DNA of 64,000 nucleotides from Candidatus Nitrosopumilus sp. (GTDB lineage Archaea; Thermoproteota; Nitrososphaeria; Nitrososphaerales; Nitrosopumilaceae), in NCBI GenBank assembly GCA_025699075.1, contig JAILWG010000005.1, positions 1 through 64,000 on the forward strand, written 5' to 3'. Shown here piece by piece: positions 24,574 through 33,004 of the stretch. Positions within the stretch are counted from its first letter, which is position 1; each line of letters opens with the position of its first letter. A program made the translations under genes and the position numbers. The notes beneath the pieces are model-generated. The model did not search any database. It was not told where the DNA came from and saw only the letters and a program-made list of their open reading frames with translations.

Positions 24574-24897
24574 ATGGCATTGTACGGAATATACGGTCGA
24601 CACGAAATTGACGCTTGTCCTATTAACAATTCTAAGAACAGAAAGATGATGGTAGAAATAGGAAAAAGAGACATGAAAGAAGTTTGCTCCAAACATAAGA
24701 TCAACAAGATCATAGGCAGATTCCATTCTGCATTAGAGCACACATTTTTGTGGATAATTGATGCAGAAGACCCTCACCTAATTCAGAAATTAGCAATGGA
24801 AGGGGGAGTCGCAAGCTTCAATGAAGTCAAAATCGTACCACTAATCGAATTTGAAAACGTGGTAGAGATGTTAGAAAACATGGATAAAAATCAGTAG
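24574..24897 (+). CDS. Small conserved-looking protein, function unknown
   Basis: The 107 residues have an alpha/beta pattern (LYGIYGRHEIDACPINN, then EHTFLWIIDAEDPHLIQKLA and EVKIVPLIEFENVVEML). It resembles small ferredoxin-like-fold proteins of the DUF3303 type, though the match is only by pattern. The ATG at 24574 follows a strong Shine-Dalgarno (aggaggtga, 24557-24565), unusual here where most genes look leaderless. Internal initiation after the micro-ORF explains it. Confidence 0.75.
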   Translation: MALYGIYGRHEIDACPINNSKNRKMMVEIGKRDMKEVCSKHKINKIIGRFHSALEHTFLWIIDAEDPHLIQKLAMEGGVASFNEVKIVPLIEFENVVEMLENMDKNQ

Positions 24898-24907
24898 GGG
24901 AATACTC

Positions 24908-24933
24908 CCTTCTCTTTTATTTTTTTATTTTTA
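24908..24933 (+). terminator. T-rich terminator
   Basis: ccttctcttttatttttttattttt, with runs of four to seven T, follows the small gene and ends the micro-operon. Confidence 0.5.
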
Positions 24934-25015
24934 AAATAAATTATTACACTATGTAATTATTCATCTCCCTAGAAATACCAAAGACTTATGGACTTCATGC
25001 CCCTCACTTGTAAAT

Positions 25016-26953
25016 ATGATTTTGAACACTAATCTTGTCAACAAACTAGTGTTTTTGTTTATAATTACAACTTTGGTTCCAATTTTGATTTCAGGATACA
25101 TTACATTTGAGACTTCAAAAACAACGCTAGAAAAAGAAACACTTGATAAACTTGAAACAATTTCTGAGCTAAAAACTCAGAGGATTGTTGAAAATTTCCA
25201 AGTGATCAAAGACGATATGATTGCAGTAGCATCATATCCTGACATAAAAAAACACTTTCCTATACTCAAATCTTATTTTGGTGATTGGAATCACCCTGAA
25301 TATCTTAAATCCAAAAAAATCCTTAATGAACAATTGATAAAATTCGAATCTGCCAAAAGCATGGTTATCGATATCATGTTAATTAACGAAGATGGAAAAA
25401 TTGTTTATAACACCAATCCTGATCATGGTGCAAAAGAACTGGGGTTGTTTTTGCCTGATCCTGATCAAAAAGCTTTTTCAGAAGGACAAAAAGGAACTTA
25501 CATTACTCAAATTTTTAAAAATTATTTAGAAAATTTTGAACCCTACATGTTGTTATCAACTCCCGTCTATGATGATGATGGAAATTATTTGGGTCTGATG
25601 ACGTTTGAGCTTAACATGGAATTGGTATTTTCAATTGTAGGTGATTCTTCTGGATTGGGAGAGTCAGGTGAAAACATTATTGCAACAAAAACTGATACTG
25701 GCGTCTTGTTTTTGAGTCCCTTGAAGACTGATCCAGATGCTGCCTTAAACAAAGAGATTGAATTTGGAACTCCTTTTGGAATTGCAATGCAGCATGCAGT
25801 AAGAGGGGAGAATTTTATGGGTTCGTCTCTTAATTATGACGGAGTAGATGTAGTCACTGTAGGAACATACATTCCAATGCTTGATTGGGGCATGGTCTCC
25901 CAAATTGATTCTTCTGAGGCTTTTGCATCTGTCGTCTTTTTAGAGCAACTCAATACATCTCTTGCAATATTGTTCACTGTTCTAGTTGGAATTGTGGGTT
26001 TTGTTGCATCAAAAAACATTGCAAATCCAATAATCAAACTAAACAATTCTGCAAAATCTGCAACTTCTGGTGATTTCTCACAAAAAGTGTCTCATCATGG
26101 TTCAGACGAACTTGGATCCTTTGTAAATTCTTTTAATGAAATGCTGGAGAAACTCAAAAATCATGAAATTCAACAAAATCAATACAACACTAAACTAGAG
26201 GAACTTATTTTTCAATTAAAACAACAGGACAAAGCAAAAAGTGAATTTGCATCAATGATTTCTCATGAGCTGAAGACTCCACTTACCCCTATTCTTAGTT
26301 GGTGTCAAATGCTCCAAGAAGGAATTGGAGGGAAATTAACTGAAAAACAACAACATGGAATACAGCAAATCAAAACAAACTCCGAAAAACTCCAAAAACT
26401 GATTCAAGACATTTTGGATTTGCACAAATTAGAACTAAATCAGTTCTCATTCAATACATCAAAATTCAACGTCAAGGAAATACTAGTCCAAATAGCTGAA
26501 GATTTCAGAACTGATAAAAAAGAACATTGTCCGATAAGTGTGGACTCTGAAGAAATTGTAATGATTTCCGATAATCATCGTATTTCACAAATTGTTTCCA
26601 ATTTTGTTACCAATGCACTTGATTTTCTGCCTGCAAATGATCCTAAAATTACATTATCTGCAAAGGCAGAAGGTGATTTTGTAAGGATTTCTGTAAAAGA
26701 CAATGGCATTGGAATATCTGAAGAAAACCAAAAAAATCTGTTTAAAAAATTCTACCAGGTTGATACCTCGATAACACGAAAGCACGGTGGTTCTGGACTT
26801 GGTCTTTCAATATGTAAGGGAATAACTGAAGGTCTAGGGGGCACCATTGGTGTATCTAGTAAGGTGGGTGAAGGTTCTGAATTTTATATCAAAATTCCAA
26901 AACAATTGGTTTTGAATTCAAATGAATTTTCTCGTTCTCAGACCGACAAGTAG
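25016..26953 (+). CDS. Transmembrane sensor histidine kinase (Cache-HAMP-HisKA-HATPase)
   Basis: TM1 (residues ~10-30) is followed by a ~270-residue extracytoplasmic sensor with Cache-like features (LINEDGKIVYNTNPDHG, GTYITQIFKNY, PVYDDDGNYLGLMTFELN). TM2 lies at ~305-325, then a HAMP segment (NIANPIIKLNNSAKSATSG). The phospho-acceptor His is in SHELKTPLTP near residue 415. The ATPase has NFVTNALDFL (N box), DNGIGIS (G1) and GGSGLGLSI (G2). No receiver gene is adjacent; the two stand-alone receivers 1 kb downstream are candidate partners. Confidence 0.93.
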   Translation: MILNTNLVNKLVFLFIITTLVPILISGYITFETSKTTLEKETLDKLETISELKTQRIVENFQVIKDDMIAVASYPDIKKHFPILKSYFGDWNHPEYLKSKKILNEQLIKFESAKSMVIDIMLINEDGKIVYNTNPDHGAKELGLFLPDPDQKAFSEGQKGTYITQIFKNYLENFEPYMLLSTPVYDDDGNYLGLMTFELNMELVFSIVGDSSGLGESGENIIATKTDTGVLFLSPLKTDPDAALNKEIEFGTPFGIAMQHAVRGENFMGSSLNYDGVDVVTVGTYIPMLDWGMVSQIDSSEAFASVVFLEQLNTSLAILFTVLVGIVGFVASKNIANPIIKLNNSAKSATSGDFSQKVSHHGSDELGSFVNSFNEMLEKLKNHEIQQNQYNTKLEELIFQLKQQDKAKSEFASMISHELKTPLTPILSWCQMLQEGIGGKLTEKQQHGIQQIKTNSEKLQKLIQDILDLHKLELNQFSFNTSKFNVKEILVQIAEDFRTDKKEHCPISVDSEEIVMISDNHRISQIVSNFVTNALDFLPANDPKITLSAKAEGDFVRISVKDNGIGISEENQKNLFKKFYQVDTSITRKHGGSGLGLSICKGITEGLGGTIGVSSKVGEGSEFYIKIPKQLVLNSNEFSRSQTDK

Positions 26954-27042
26954 CCTTCATAGTCTTTCTAGATGATTGGTAAAAATTATGATGAATTTTT
27001 CTCAAAGTAAGGGTTATTCGATACTCTAATTGTTAATATGTA

Positions 27043-27420
27043 ATGTCAAATGCCCAATTAATTCAGGAATTCTATGAGTCATTTAAAAATAAAGACAAAA
27101 AATATCTTAATTTCTGCCATGATGATATGGAATGGATTACTGTGGATAAAATGCCTAACGGGGGCACATTTCATGGAGTAAAAGAAATTTTTGAAGAGTA
27201 CTTTCCAAAAATGCTTTCAAATTTTAGAGAATTCCATGCAATTCCAGAACAATTCATTGATCTCAAAGATCATGTCATGGTAGTCGGAAAATACCAAGGA
27301 ATTTCAAAATCTGATAAGAATTTTGATGTGCCATTCTCACATGTGTATCTAGTTCAAGATGGTAAGATAATTCAATTTAGGCAATTTACAGATGCACAGA
27401 AAATTCAAGAATCTCTTTAG
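27043..27420 (+). CDS. SnoaL-like/NTF2-fold protein
   Basis: The 125 residues show the SnoaL-like pattern: an N-terminal helix (AQLIQEFYESFKNKD), HDDMEWITVDKMPNGGTFHG, then the strands VMVVGKYQGISK and SHVYLVQDGKIIQFRQF. Family members include ketosteroid-isomerase-like enzymes and ligand-binding proteins; the substrate cannot be told. It appears leaderless, with an AT-rich promoter after the kinase gene. Confidence 0.82.
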   Translation: MSNAQLIQEFYESFKNKDKKYLNFCHDDMEWITVDKMPNGGTFHGVKEIFEEYFPKMLSNFREFHAIPEQFIDLKDHVMVVGKYQGISKSDKNFDVPFSHVYLVQDGKIIQFRQFTDAQKIQESL

Positions 27421-27500
27421 TTATGTCACTCAAGAATAAATTTTATTTCTGACTATGTACTCCTTGATCATTTCTTCTTTATTTTTAAATATCATAAATT

Positions 27501-27797
27501 ATGATTTTTGTTGTGACTAGATTTCAAAACAAAAAATCTGTCGGATTGACTGCCATAATGGCTCTGATTGTCCTAATGGCAATGGGAGTAGATGACGTAT
27601 TTGGCGATCATCAGGCAGATAACCTAGTTCACGAGTTTGGAGAACTTCTAGACGGTGTAGAAGCAGAGATTCTAAAAATCCCTACTGTTCAAGAATCTTC
27701 TGTAGATACAACTGACACAATGCAAACTGGAGAGATTTTTTTACAGACTGCATATCTAGATGCCTTTGACGAAGTAATTCGCACGCAAATTCTCTAA
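27501..27797 (+). CDS. Small secreted protein, function unknown
   Basis: A signal peptide (VGLTAIMALIVLMAMGVDDVFG) precedes a ~65-residue acidic mature part with helical character (LVHEFGELLDGVEAEILKI). There are no Cys and no known motif. A structured hairpin follows immediately. An alternative start further downstream is possible. Confidence 0.6.
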   Translation: MIFVVTRFQNKKSVGLTAIMALIVLMAMGVDDVFGDHQADNLVHEFGELLDGVEAEILKIPTVQESSVDTTDTMQTGEIFLQTAYLDAFDEVIRTQIL

Positions 27798-27840
27798 GTA
27801 CTCGATGGTTTTCCCTAGTGGAAACTAGATTAGAGTACTT
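27796..27840 (+). terminator. Long hairpin after the small secreted protein
   Basis: AAGTACTC (27796-27803) pairs perfectly with GAGTACTT (27833-27840). Inside it, GTTTTCC and GGAAAC form a second stem around CTAGT. A T-rich tract follows. It may terminate or stabilise the upstream mRNA. Confidence 0.5.
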
Positions 27841-27930
27841 GGTTTTACATTAATTTTATTTTCTACCCGTACTCTTACCCCATTTTTTTTATTTTAGATG
27901 ATATACAATCCTGTCTTTTTCTAAATTTTG

Positions 27931-28305
27931 TTACGCAGAAAATGATTTTAACAATGACACGGTAATGGACTCTCTTATTGTGTGCATGTTAAACGGCTTG
28001 TGAAGAATATAATCCACATTGAGTGTGTTGCGAAGATATGGTTCATTATTTCCCGAATCTCCTGTTAGTACAATTATTTTGGCATTAGGGTATAACTTTC
28101 GAATATTCTTAATTGCATAAATTCCATCATAATTTGGCATTGACAAATCCACAAAAAGCACGTCTGGTTTGAATTCTTTGTAAAGTTTTATTGCCTCTGA
28201 TCCATCGTATCCCTTGCCGAGAATTTCAACTTTTGATAATTCCAATAACTCACAAAACAAATCTACAATGTCAGGATCATCGTCTACCACAACACAACTA
28301 ACCAT
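27931..28305 (-). CDS. Stand-alone response regulator receiver (CheY-like)
   Basis: The 124 residues form one receiver domain: the acidic pair VVVDDDPD, phospho-acceptor Asp in VLFVDLSMPNYDG (~residue 55), Thr in IIVLTGDSG, and Lys in ILHKPF. There is no output domain, so it acts by protein contact. It is about 45% alike by eye to the receiver at 28401, suggesting local duplication. Confidence 0.92.
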   Translation of the reverse strand: MVSCVVVDDDPDIVDLFCELLELSKVEILGKGYDGSEAIKLYKEFKPDVLFVDLSMPNYDGIYAIKNIRKLYPNAKIIVLTGDSGNNEPYLRNTLNVDYILHKPFNMHTIRESITVSLLKSFSA

Positions 28306-28400
28306 TCTAAGAGATTCTTATTTAGAATTATTTAATTTCGAGTCTTTCTATTTTGTTACACTTTATACTGTTCTGATTTTTTACCATTAATCGTTCAAGT

Positions 28401-28772
28401 TCAACTAAGGTTTATCTTATATTCTTCTAGCAAAACGTTTTGTATTTGCTTTGGGTCAAATGGCTTGTAAATTAAGGCAGTTACGCAAAGTTCTTCAAGT
28501 CTCTGTTGAGTCTCTTGCGTGAAATCTGCTGTAACCATTATGATTTTTGCATCAGGATCAAATTCCCGTGTTTTTTCTACTGCATAAAATCCGTCATATT
28601 TTGGCATGTTTACATCCACAAACATAACATCTGGTTTGTGTTTTTTGTACAGTTCAATTGCATCTGAACCGTCATGACCTATCCCGACCACTTGTAATCC
28701 AATTAAACTCAAAATATCGTTAAAAACACCTGTGATGTTCTTGTCATCGTCTATGATGATACAAGAAATCAT
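28401..28772 (-). CDS. Stand-alone response regulator receiver (CheY-like)
   Basis: This is a single receiver domain of 123 residues with IIIDDDKN, Asp in VMFVDVNMPKYDG, Thr in IIMVTADFT and Lys in ALIYKPFDP. I start at ATG 28772; an in-frame TTG at 28784 would add four residues. It lies 96 nt from its paralogue in the same orientation and is divergent from the histidine kinase at 28900, whose signal it may receive. Confidence 0.92.
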   Translation of the reverse strand: MISCIIIDDDKNITGVFNDILSLIGLQVVGIGHDGSDAIELYKKHKPDVMFVDVNMPKYDGFYAVEKTREFDPDAKIIMVTADFTQETQQRLEELCVTALIYKPFDPKQIQNVLLEEYKINLS

Positions 28773-28899
28773 TAATTTCTCCAAATGTAGTTGATATTTA
28801 AAATATTATGATAATCTTAAAATAATTTTGTAGGCCTATTGAGCGCCATTCTTTATGTAATTTTTTAATATTACTAGTTAATGATGGAATTGTGATTGA

Positions 28900-30405
28900 T
28901 TGAATCTAAAACTGATTGTGGGTGTAATTATAATCATATCTGTGATTGTGATTTATGGCATGTTTGTATATGAGATGAAGAAACTTCCAATAGACTACAA
29001 GATAATATCAGAACACGAAGGACAAGACAGAATACTTGATGACATGGATGGAAAACTATCTGCACCGTTTTGGATTCGAGAGACATTGACACAAGAGGCA
29101 ATTAACATGGAGGGCGATGTATTGGAGATAAGGTCCACAGTTACTGGAGTTGATTCTGCAACAAATGATGTCATCTTTGATAATGAGAGTTTTTTTTATG
29201 TTGATAGGGCAACAAGAAAGCATCAGGGAACAGATGACTTTTTTGCTTTTCCTCCAAACGTTCAGAAACAGGATTATTCTTTTTTCCATCCTATGATATT
29301 TACAAAAACCGTCTTTGAATTTATGGGTACAAAAAATATTGATGGGTTAGAAGTGTACAACTTTGAATGCATTTATGAAAGAACGGATGTGTCTAGTGCA
29401 TTTCCTCAATTCGAATCTCAAACAATTCTCTCTGATGGTGAATGTACCGTGTCTGTAGAGCCTGTAACTGGAATGATGGTGTCTTTCTCAAAAGAATGGG
29501 ATGATTATGTCTCAAATGATGGGATGCGAGGAAAACAAGTGGAGGTTGGAGGAAAATACACTACCGATTATTCTGAGGCAATTCTTGTAGAGAACGCAAA
29601 ATTTGCAAAGTCTCTATATTATTTGCTTGACTTTGTGTTTCCTGCACTAATTACAGTAATTGGAATCGCAATAATTATAGTAATTACACTTTTTGCAAAG
29701 ACCAAACGTCAGGCAGCCACTATTGTCAATACACAAAATGAATTGCTCAAAAAAGAGAGGCTATCTGCAATAGGTGAAATCACTGCAAAATTATCCCATG
29801 ACCTAAGAAACTCGATTTCTGCAATTAAGCTGTCCTCTGAATCAATACAGATGAGATTAGAAAAAAAGATGGATCCAAAGTTGGAAGAAAACATTCCGCG
29901 AATTAATGATTCTGTGGCTAGAATGATTCACCAAATAAGCCAAGTGCTTGGATTTGTAAAAACAATGCCGCTAAATATTCGACTCGTGTCTCTTTCTGCA
30001 ATATTGGAAGATACTCTCAAATATACTGAGATTCCAGATGATGTAACAGTAAGCGTTCCAAAAGAAGATTTTTCTTTGATGGCAGATAGGATTCAACTTT
30101 CAATCGCGTTTGGAAACATTCTATCTAATGCAGTAGATGCAATTAATGGTAAAGGAGAGATCATTATACGTGTAAGTTCAGATGATCATAATTTGTCACT
30201 TGAGTTTGAAAACTCTGGTGCTGAAATCCCACAAGATGATTTGGAGAAAATATTTGAACCTCTGTATACAACGAAGATTGAAGGAACGGGATTGGGACTG
30301 TCAAGTGTTAAAGATATCATTAACAACCATAACGGAACAATATCAGTGACATCTCCTCCAACTATTTTTAAAATTATACTTCCTCTCGAACAAAAATCAA
30401 AATGA
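28900..30405 (+). CDS. Histidine kinase with a large extracytoplasmic domain
   Basis: TM1 covers residues ~4-24. About 215 extracytoplasmic residues follow, with many aromatic beta-type segments (DNESFFYVDRATRKHQG, LEVYNFECIYERTD, PVTGMMVSFSKEWDDY) that recall DUF3068. TM2 is at ~240-267. A NtrB-like HisKA carries His in AKLSHDLRNSISAIK (~residue 302), and the ATPase has GTGLGLSSVK and a terse G1. The start is TTG at 28900, since nearby ATGs run into stops. The sensor fold assignment is tentative; the kinase is certain. Confidence 0.88.
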   Translation: MNLKLIVGVIIIISVIVIYGMFVYEMKKLPIDYKIISEHEGQDRILDDMDGKLSAPFWIRETLTQEAINMEGDVLEIRSTVTGVDSATNDVIFDNESFFYVDRATRKHQGTDDFFAFPPNVQKQDYSFFHPMIFTKTVFEFMGTKNIDGLEVYNFECIYERTDVSSAFPQFESQTILSDGECTVSVEPVTGMMVSFSKEWDDYVSNDGMRGKQVEVGGKYTTDYSEAILVENAKFAKSLYYLLDFVFPALITVIGIAIIIVITLFAKTKRQAATIVNTQNELLKKERLSAIGEITAKLSHDLRNSISAIKLSSESIQMRLEKKMDPKLEENIPRINDSVARMIHQISQVLGFVKTMPLNIRLVSLSAILEDTLKYTEIPDDVTVSVPKEDFSLMADRIQLSIAFGNILSNAVDAINGKGEIIIRVSSDDHNLSLEFENSGAEIPQDDLEKIFEPLYTTKIEGTGLGLSSVKDIINNHNGTISVTSPPTIFKIILPLEQKSK

Positions 30406-30451
30406 ACACCGATAAGTATAAAAAAATTAAAAAAGAAAAAGTGCTTTTTGC

Positions 30452-30640
30452 CTAGTCTAGTTTTGCTTTTGCTTTTTTTATGTCTCTAATTTCTTCGGCC
30501 AAATGTTTTTTGAGTAATCTTTCATGATCTTTTTTGTGTGCACGGTATGCTTTGTTTAGGGCCTGTTTTGTTTTTGCTTTTTTGATTGCGTTAGTGAATT
30601 TTTTGTGAATTGTGTTCACTTGTGCTGTATAACTTGCCAT
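30452..30640 (-). CDS. Small basic helical protein
   Basis: The 62 residues are about one-third Lys/Arg, with heptad-like helices (FTNAIKKAKTKQALNKAYR and LLKKHLAEEIRDIKKAK). It ends convergently with the kinase gene. It may bind nucleic acid or form a helical hairpin; no family is recognised. Confidence 0.6.
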   Translation of the reverse strand: MASYTAQVNTIHKKFTNAIKKAKTKQALNKAYRAHKKDHERLLKKHLAEEIRDIKKAKAKLD

Positions 30641-30770
30641 GTTTTGTTCTTATTGGCATAGTAAATTAATGTTAATCTTTAGAGATTTCCTTTTTTTACT
30701 TTTGAGAAATAATGTCAGATCTGTTAATTCGTTTGTGTAACGGGCATAATTGATTTTAAGAATGATTTTA

Positions 30771-31088
30771 CTAAACAAAAATCCTCTGTGTAAATACTGT
30801 ATACACGCCGACTATGGAAAAACCAAATGTGATTCCTGATAATAGTATGTATACATAATGTATCTTCTTACTTACTTTTTCATTTAATTGGGGGATGGCT
30901 AACAACGGGATGATAATAACCAAAAGAGAATAGTAAAGTAATCGAACGTAAGGTCCTGTAAATGATATTGTAAAGAAAAAATATTCTTCAGGATTCTCAG
31001 GCAAGTTTTCTAATTCAAAAACCTCAGACATGGAAATTAAAAATGATATACTCAAACCAATTAGGAACAATTTCAGCGATTTTCGCAT
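30771..31088 (-). CDS. Small integral membrane protein
   Basis: The 105 residues have three hydrophobic spans (LFLIGLSISFLIS, YVRLLYYSLLVIIIPLLAI and YVYILLSGITFGFSIVGVY) with short loops. No motif or family is recognised. A TATA-like region lies upstream (31100-31130, AT-rich). Confidence 0.65.
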   Translation of the reverse strand: MRKSLKLFLIGLSISFLISMSEVFELENLPENPEEYFFFTISFTGPYVRLLYYSLLVIIIPLLAIPQLNEKVSKKIHYVYILLSGITFGFSIVGVYTVFTQRIFV

Positions 31089-31206
31089 TGTTTTTCAGCA
31101 TTTTGGGACGAGTATATAATAGTAGTAAACATGAAATTGGAATTAAAATTCCAACAAGTTTTAGCTTATTTTTGTAAAATTGAATCTAAATTATAAAAAT
31201 AAAAAA

Positions 31207-31563
31207 TTATGGTGAAAAACCTGTACCACTGACATTTCTATCCCATGCATCTACCATGGGATTTTGTCTTTTGTCAAGTTTTTCCAAGTATCCGTTAATT
31301 TCCATTGAAGGAAGATAAAATGTTGCAGATACTGTATCGCCGACTTGAGCTACACATTCTGGTACAACTACACTAACTCCGTACTGTGATTCTCCAACAC
31401 ACCCGTCTTCAGTAACTGCAATCACTATTACTTCTTCAGTTACTTGAGTTGGTATGATGTTCCAAGGTGTCACTGTAAATACAATTGCTACAGCTAAACC
31501 TGTAATCAGTAAGGTCATCAATGTACGTCGGGATAATCTTTTTTCTGTTTGTTTTGTTGACAT
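31207..31563 (-). CDS. Membrane-anchored small protein, function unknown
   Basis: A basic N terminus (TEKRLSRRTLMTLLITGLA) and one TM segment precede ~75 extracytoplasmic residues. Two Cys there (TEDGCVGES and VPECVAQVG) may form a disulphide. PMVDAWDRNVSGTGFSP forms the C terminus. No family is recognised. Confidence 0.65.
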   Translation of the reverse strand: MSTKQTEKRLSRRTLMTLLITGLAVAIVFTVTPWNIIPTQVTEEVIVIAVTEDGCVGESQYGVSVVVPECVAQVGDTVSATFYLPSMEINGYLEKLDKRQNPMVDAWDRNVSGTGFSP

Positions 31564-31646
31564 TTATTCTCACTATTATTACGCGTTTATCAGATAAAAG
31601 GAAAGATGATTTTTCTTGATTTAAAATACTGAAATAATTTCTTATT

Positions 31647-32072
31647 TTACTTCATCTTTGATTTACAATTACCACAATAACCATGCAGTTCAAAATTGCT
31701 TTTCAAAATTAGATATTTTGATTTTTTAGATGCCTTTACCTGAATCTCTTTTAGAGATTCTTCATCCACATCATCTATTTTGCCACATTTCATACAGACT
31801 AGATTGATATGTTCATCAGTATGAGCATCAAATCTTGCCTCTCCTTCTACTTCTATTTCATTAACAAGTTTTTTCTCTCTGAGCAAATCCAGTGTTTTGT
31901 ACACGGTCGATAGACTAACCATTGGATATCTTTTCCTTACAACCTTGTGTATAAGATCTGCACTTGGATGATCCTCTGTTTTTATCAGATAATCTACTAT
32001 TGCCATTCTCTGGGGTGTTATTCTAAATCCCTCATCTCTTAATGATGCGACGATCTGCTCTATCTGCTGCAT
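31647..32072 (-). CDS. fur: Fur-family metal/redox regulator
   Basis: The 141 residues have a winged helix (EGFRITPQRMAIVDYLIK, then MVSLSTVYKTLDLL as recognition helix) and a dimerisation/metal domain. In the latter, FDAHTDEHINLVCMKCGKIDDV carries His and the first CxxC, and HGYCGNCKSKMK carries the second. It could be Fur, Zur or PerR; the sequence does not settle the metal. The upstream region has AATTAGGAAT-type dyads and divergent micro-genes. Confidence 0.9.
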   Translation of the reverse strand: MQQIEQIVASLRDEGFRITPQRMAIVDYLIKTEDHPSADLIHKVVRKRYPMVSLSTVYKTLDLLREKKLVNEIEVEGEARFDAHTDEHINLVCMKCGKIDDVDEESLKEIQVKASKKSKYLILKSNFELHGYCGNCKSKMK

Positions 32073-32123
32073 ATGTTAATTGACATGATCTACTATTTAA
32101 TATCTATTCCTTATTAAGAATAA

Positions 32124-32154
32124 TTCCTAATTAGTAATAACACTTAATTAGGAA
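32124..32154. promoter_or_regulatory. Candidate Fur box between fur and the CxxC micro-genes
   Basis: TTCCTAATTA (32124-32133) pairs perfectly with TAATTAGGAA (32145-32154). Further copies of ATTCCTTATTAAGAAT and ATTCCTAATAA flank it. The dyad is shared by the leftward fur promoter and the rightward operon, whose ATG is 18 nt away. Confidence 0.6.
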
Positions 32155-32171
32155 ACATTCCTAATAACTAT

Positions 32172-32342
32172 ATGCAAACACAAACATTTCAGGATAAACA
32201 ATTTGAATCAAACAAGAAAACCGTAAACAATGCAATCCGAATTTGTGTTGATTGTGGTAATTTAGCCGTAAAAATACAAAATCATGGTATCTTTTGCAAA
32301 GATTGCGGTTCTTTTTTTGATGTGGAGAACTCTGATGAGTGA
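32172..32342 (+). CDS. Zinc-ribbon micro-protein, 56 aa
   Basis: This frame encodes 56 residues, with CVDCGNLAVK and FCKDCGSFF forming a treble-clef or zinc-ribbon pair of knuckles about 17 residues apart. The stop overlaps the next gene by 8 nt. Two CxxC knuckles and tight coupling to two more Cys proteins make it credible despite its size. It may bind zinc or iron and be controlled by the adjacent Fur. Confidence 0.7.
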   Translation: MQTQTFQDKQFESNKKTVNNAIRICVDCGNLAVKIQNHGIFCKDCGSFFDVENSDE

Positions 32343-32508
32343 GAATTCTTGCAGGAGCGTTTGTGGGTACTATGACGCAAACGCCGAATTTAGAACTTCA
32401 GGGAATAGCACCTTTAGGAAGTATTGTAATGTATGCGACCTTGAATTGATATCAAGGTACTCTACCTGTCCTTGCTGTCACAAATCCTTTGAGGGTATCA
32501 GATCATAA
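32335..32508 (+). CDS. Cys-rich micro-protein, 57 aa
   Basis: The protein has SCRSVCGYYD at the N terminus, YCNVCDLELI in the middle and TCPCCHKSF near the end, eight Cys in three pairs or clusters. The CxxxC, CxxC, CPCC layout is shared with the following gene, so the two are paralogues. The ATG at 32335 is inside the previous gene and its stop TAA overlaps the next ATG by 1 nt. I remember proteins of this shape from other Thaumarchaeota, without a function. Confidence 0.7.
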   Translation: MSENSCRSVCGYYDANAEFRTSGNSTFRKYCNVCDLELISRYSTCPCCHKSFEGIRS

Positions 32509-32687
32509 TGGTTTATGTCTGTAAAGGTGTCTGTGATGGGTTAAAGGGAGAAAAACTCCCAAACGGTTCCAAATATGGATTTGGACAAAAGAGATGCACA
32601 CTGTGTAGTATTTTTATGACCGTTTCTGGATTTCGTTGCCCCTGCTGTAGTGCCTTGCTTAGAACAAGGTCCAGAGGTAAAAAATAA
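32508..32687 (+). CDS. Cys-rich micro-protein, 59 aa, paralogue of the preceding gene
   Basis: The cysteines (YVCKGVCDG, RCTLCSIFM, RCPCCSALL) repeat the arrangement of the previous protein, and a basic tail (RTRSRGKK) suggests nucleic-acid contact. Third gene of the overlapping set, each starting inside or at the stop of the one before. Confidence 0.72.
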   Translation: MVYVCKGVCDGLKGEKLPNGSKYGFGQKRCTLCSIFMTVSGFRCPCCSALLRTRSRGKK

Positions 32688-32743
32688 TCTCAAAAGAATG
32701 ATTTGTTCGTTAACGTTTTAAGCAAATTTTGTGTCATTATATC

Positions 32744-32908
32744 ATGTCAACAATAATTCAATACAAACATGAATCCATCCCAGACAACGTTTCCCTGATT
32801 AAACATGAGGCTGAAAACCCAGTTTCATCTAGAATAACTGCATTAGATATGGTTGGTCTTACATGGATCTTCAAAAAAGACGAAGAACTACTTGATGAAT
32901 TCAAGTAA
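32744..32908 (+). CDS. 54-aa micro-protein
   Basis: The frame reads from ATG 32744 to TAA 32906 and encodes IIQYKHESIPDNVSL...ITALDMVGLTWIFKKDEEL. No Cys and no known motif. It follows the Cys-rich set by 56 nt and has a TATA-like ttttaag about 25 nt before the start, so it may be an independent leaderless gene. Confidence 0.5.
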   Translation: MSTIIQYKHESIPDNVSLIKHEAENPVSSRITALDMVGLTWIFKKDEELLDEFK

Positions 32909-33004
32909 TCATCTCTCTTATTTTTACTCTAAAAAAATTCAAAAATATGGTACTGACCTTCAGCAGTAGAATCCTTTATGACTGACTTGTAGTTAAGAAT
33001 AGGA

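Noticed and set aside
32284..32334. 17-residue N-terminal extension of the second Cys-rich micro-gene
   Set aside because: It runs through the end of the upstream 56-aa gene in another frame; the ATG at 32335 gives the paralogue-like N terminus.
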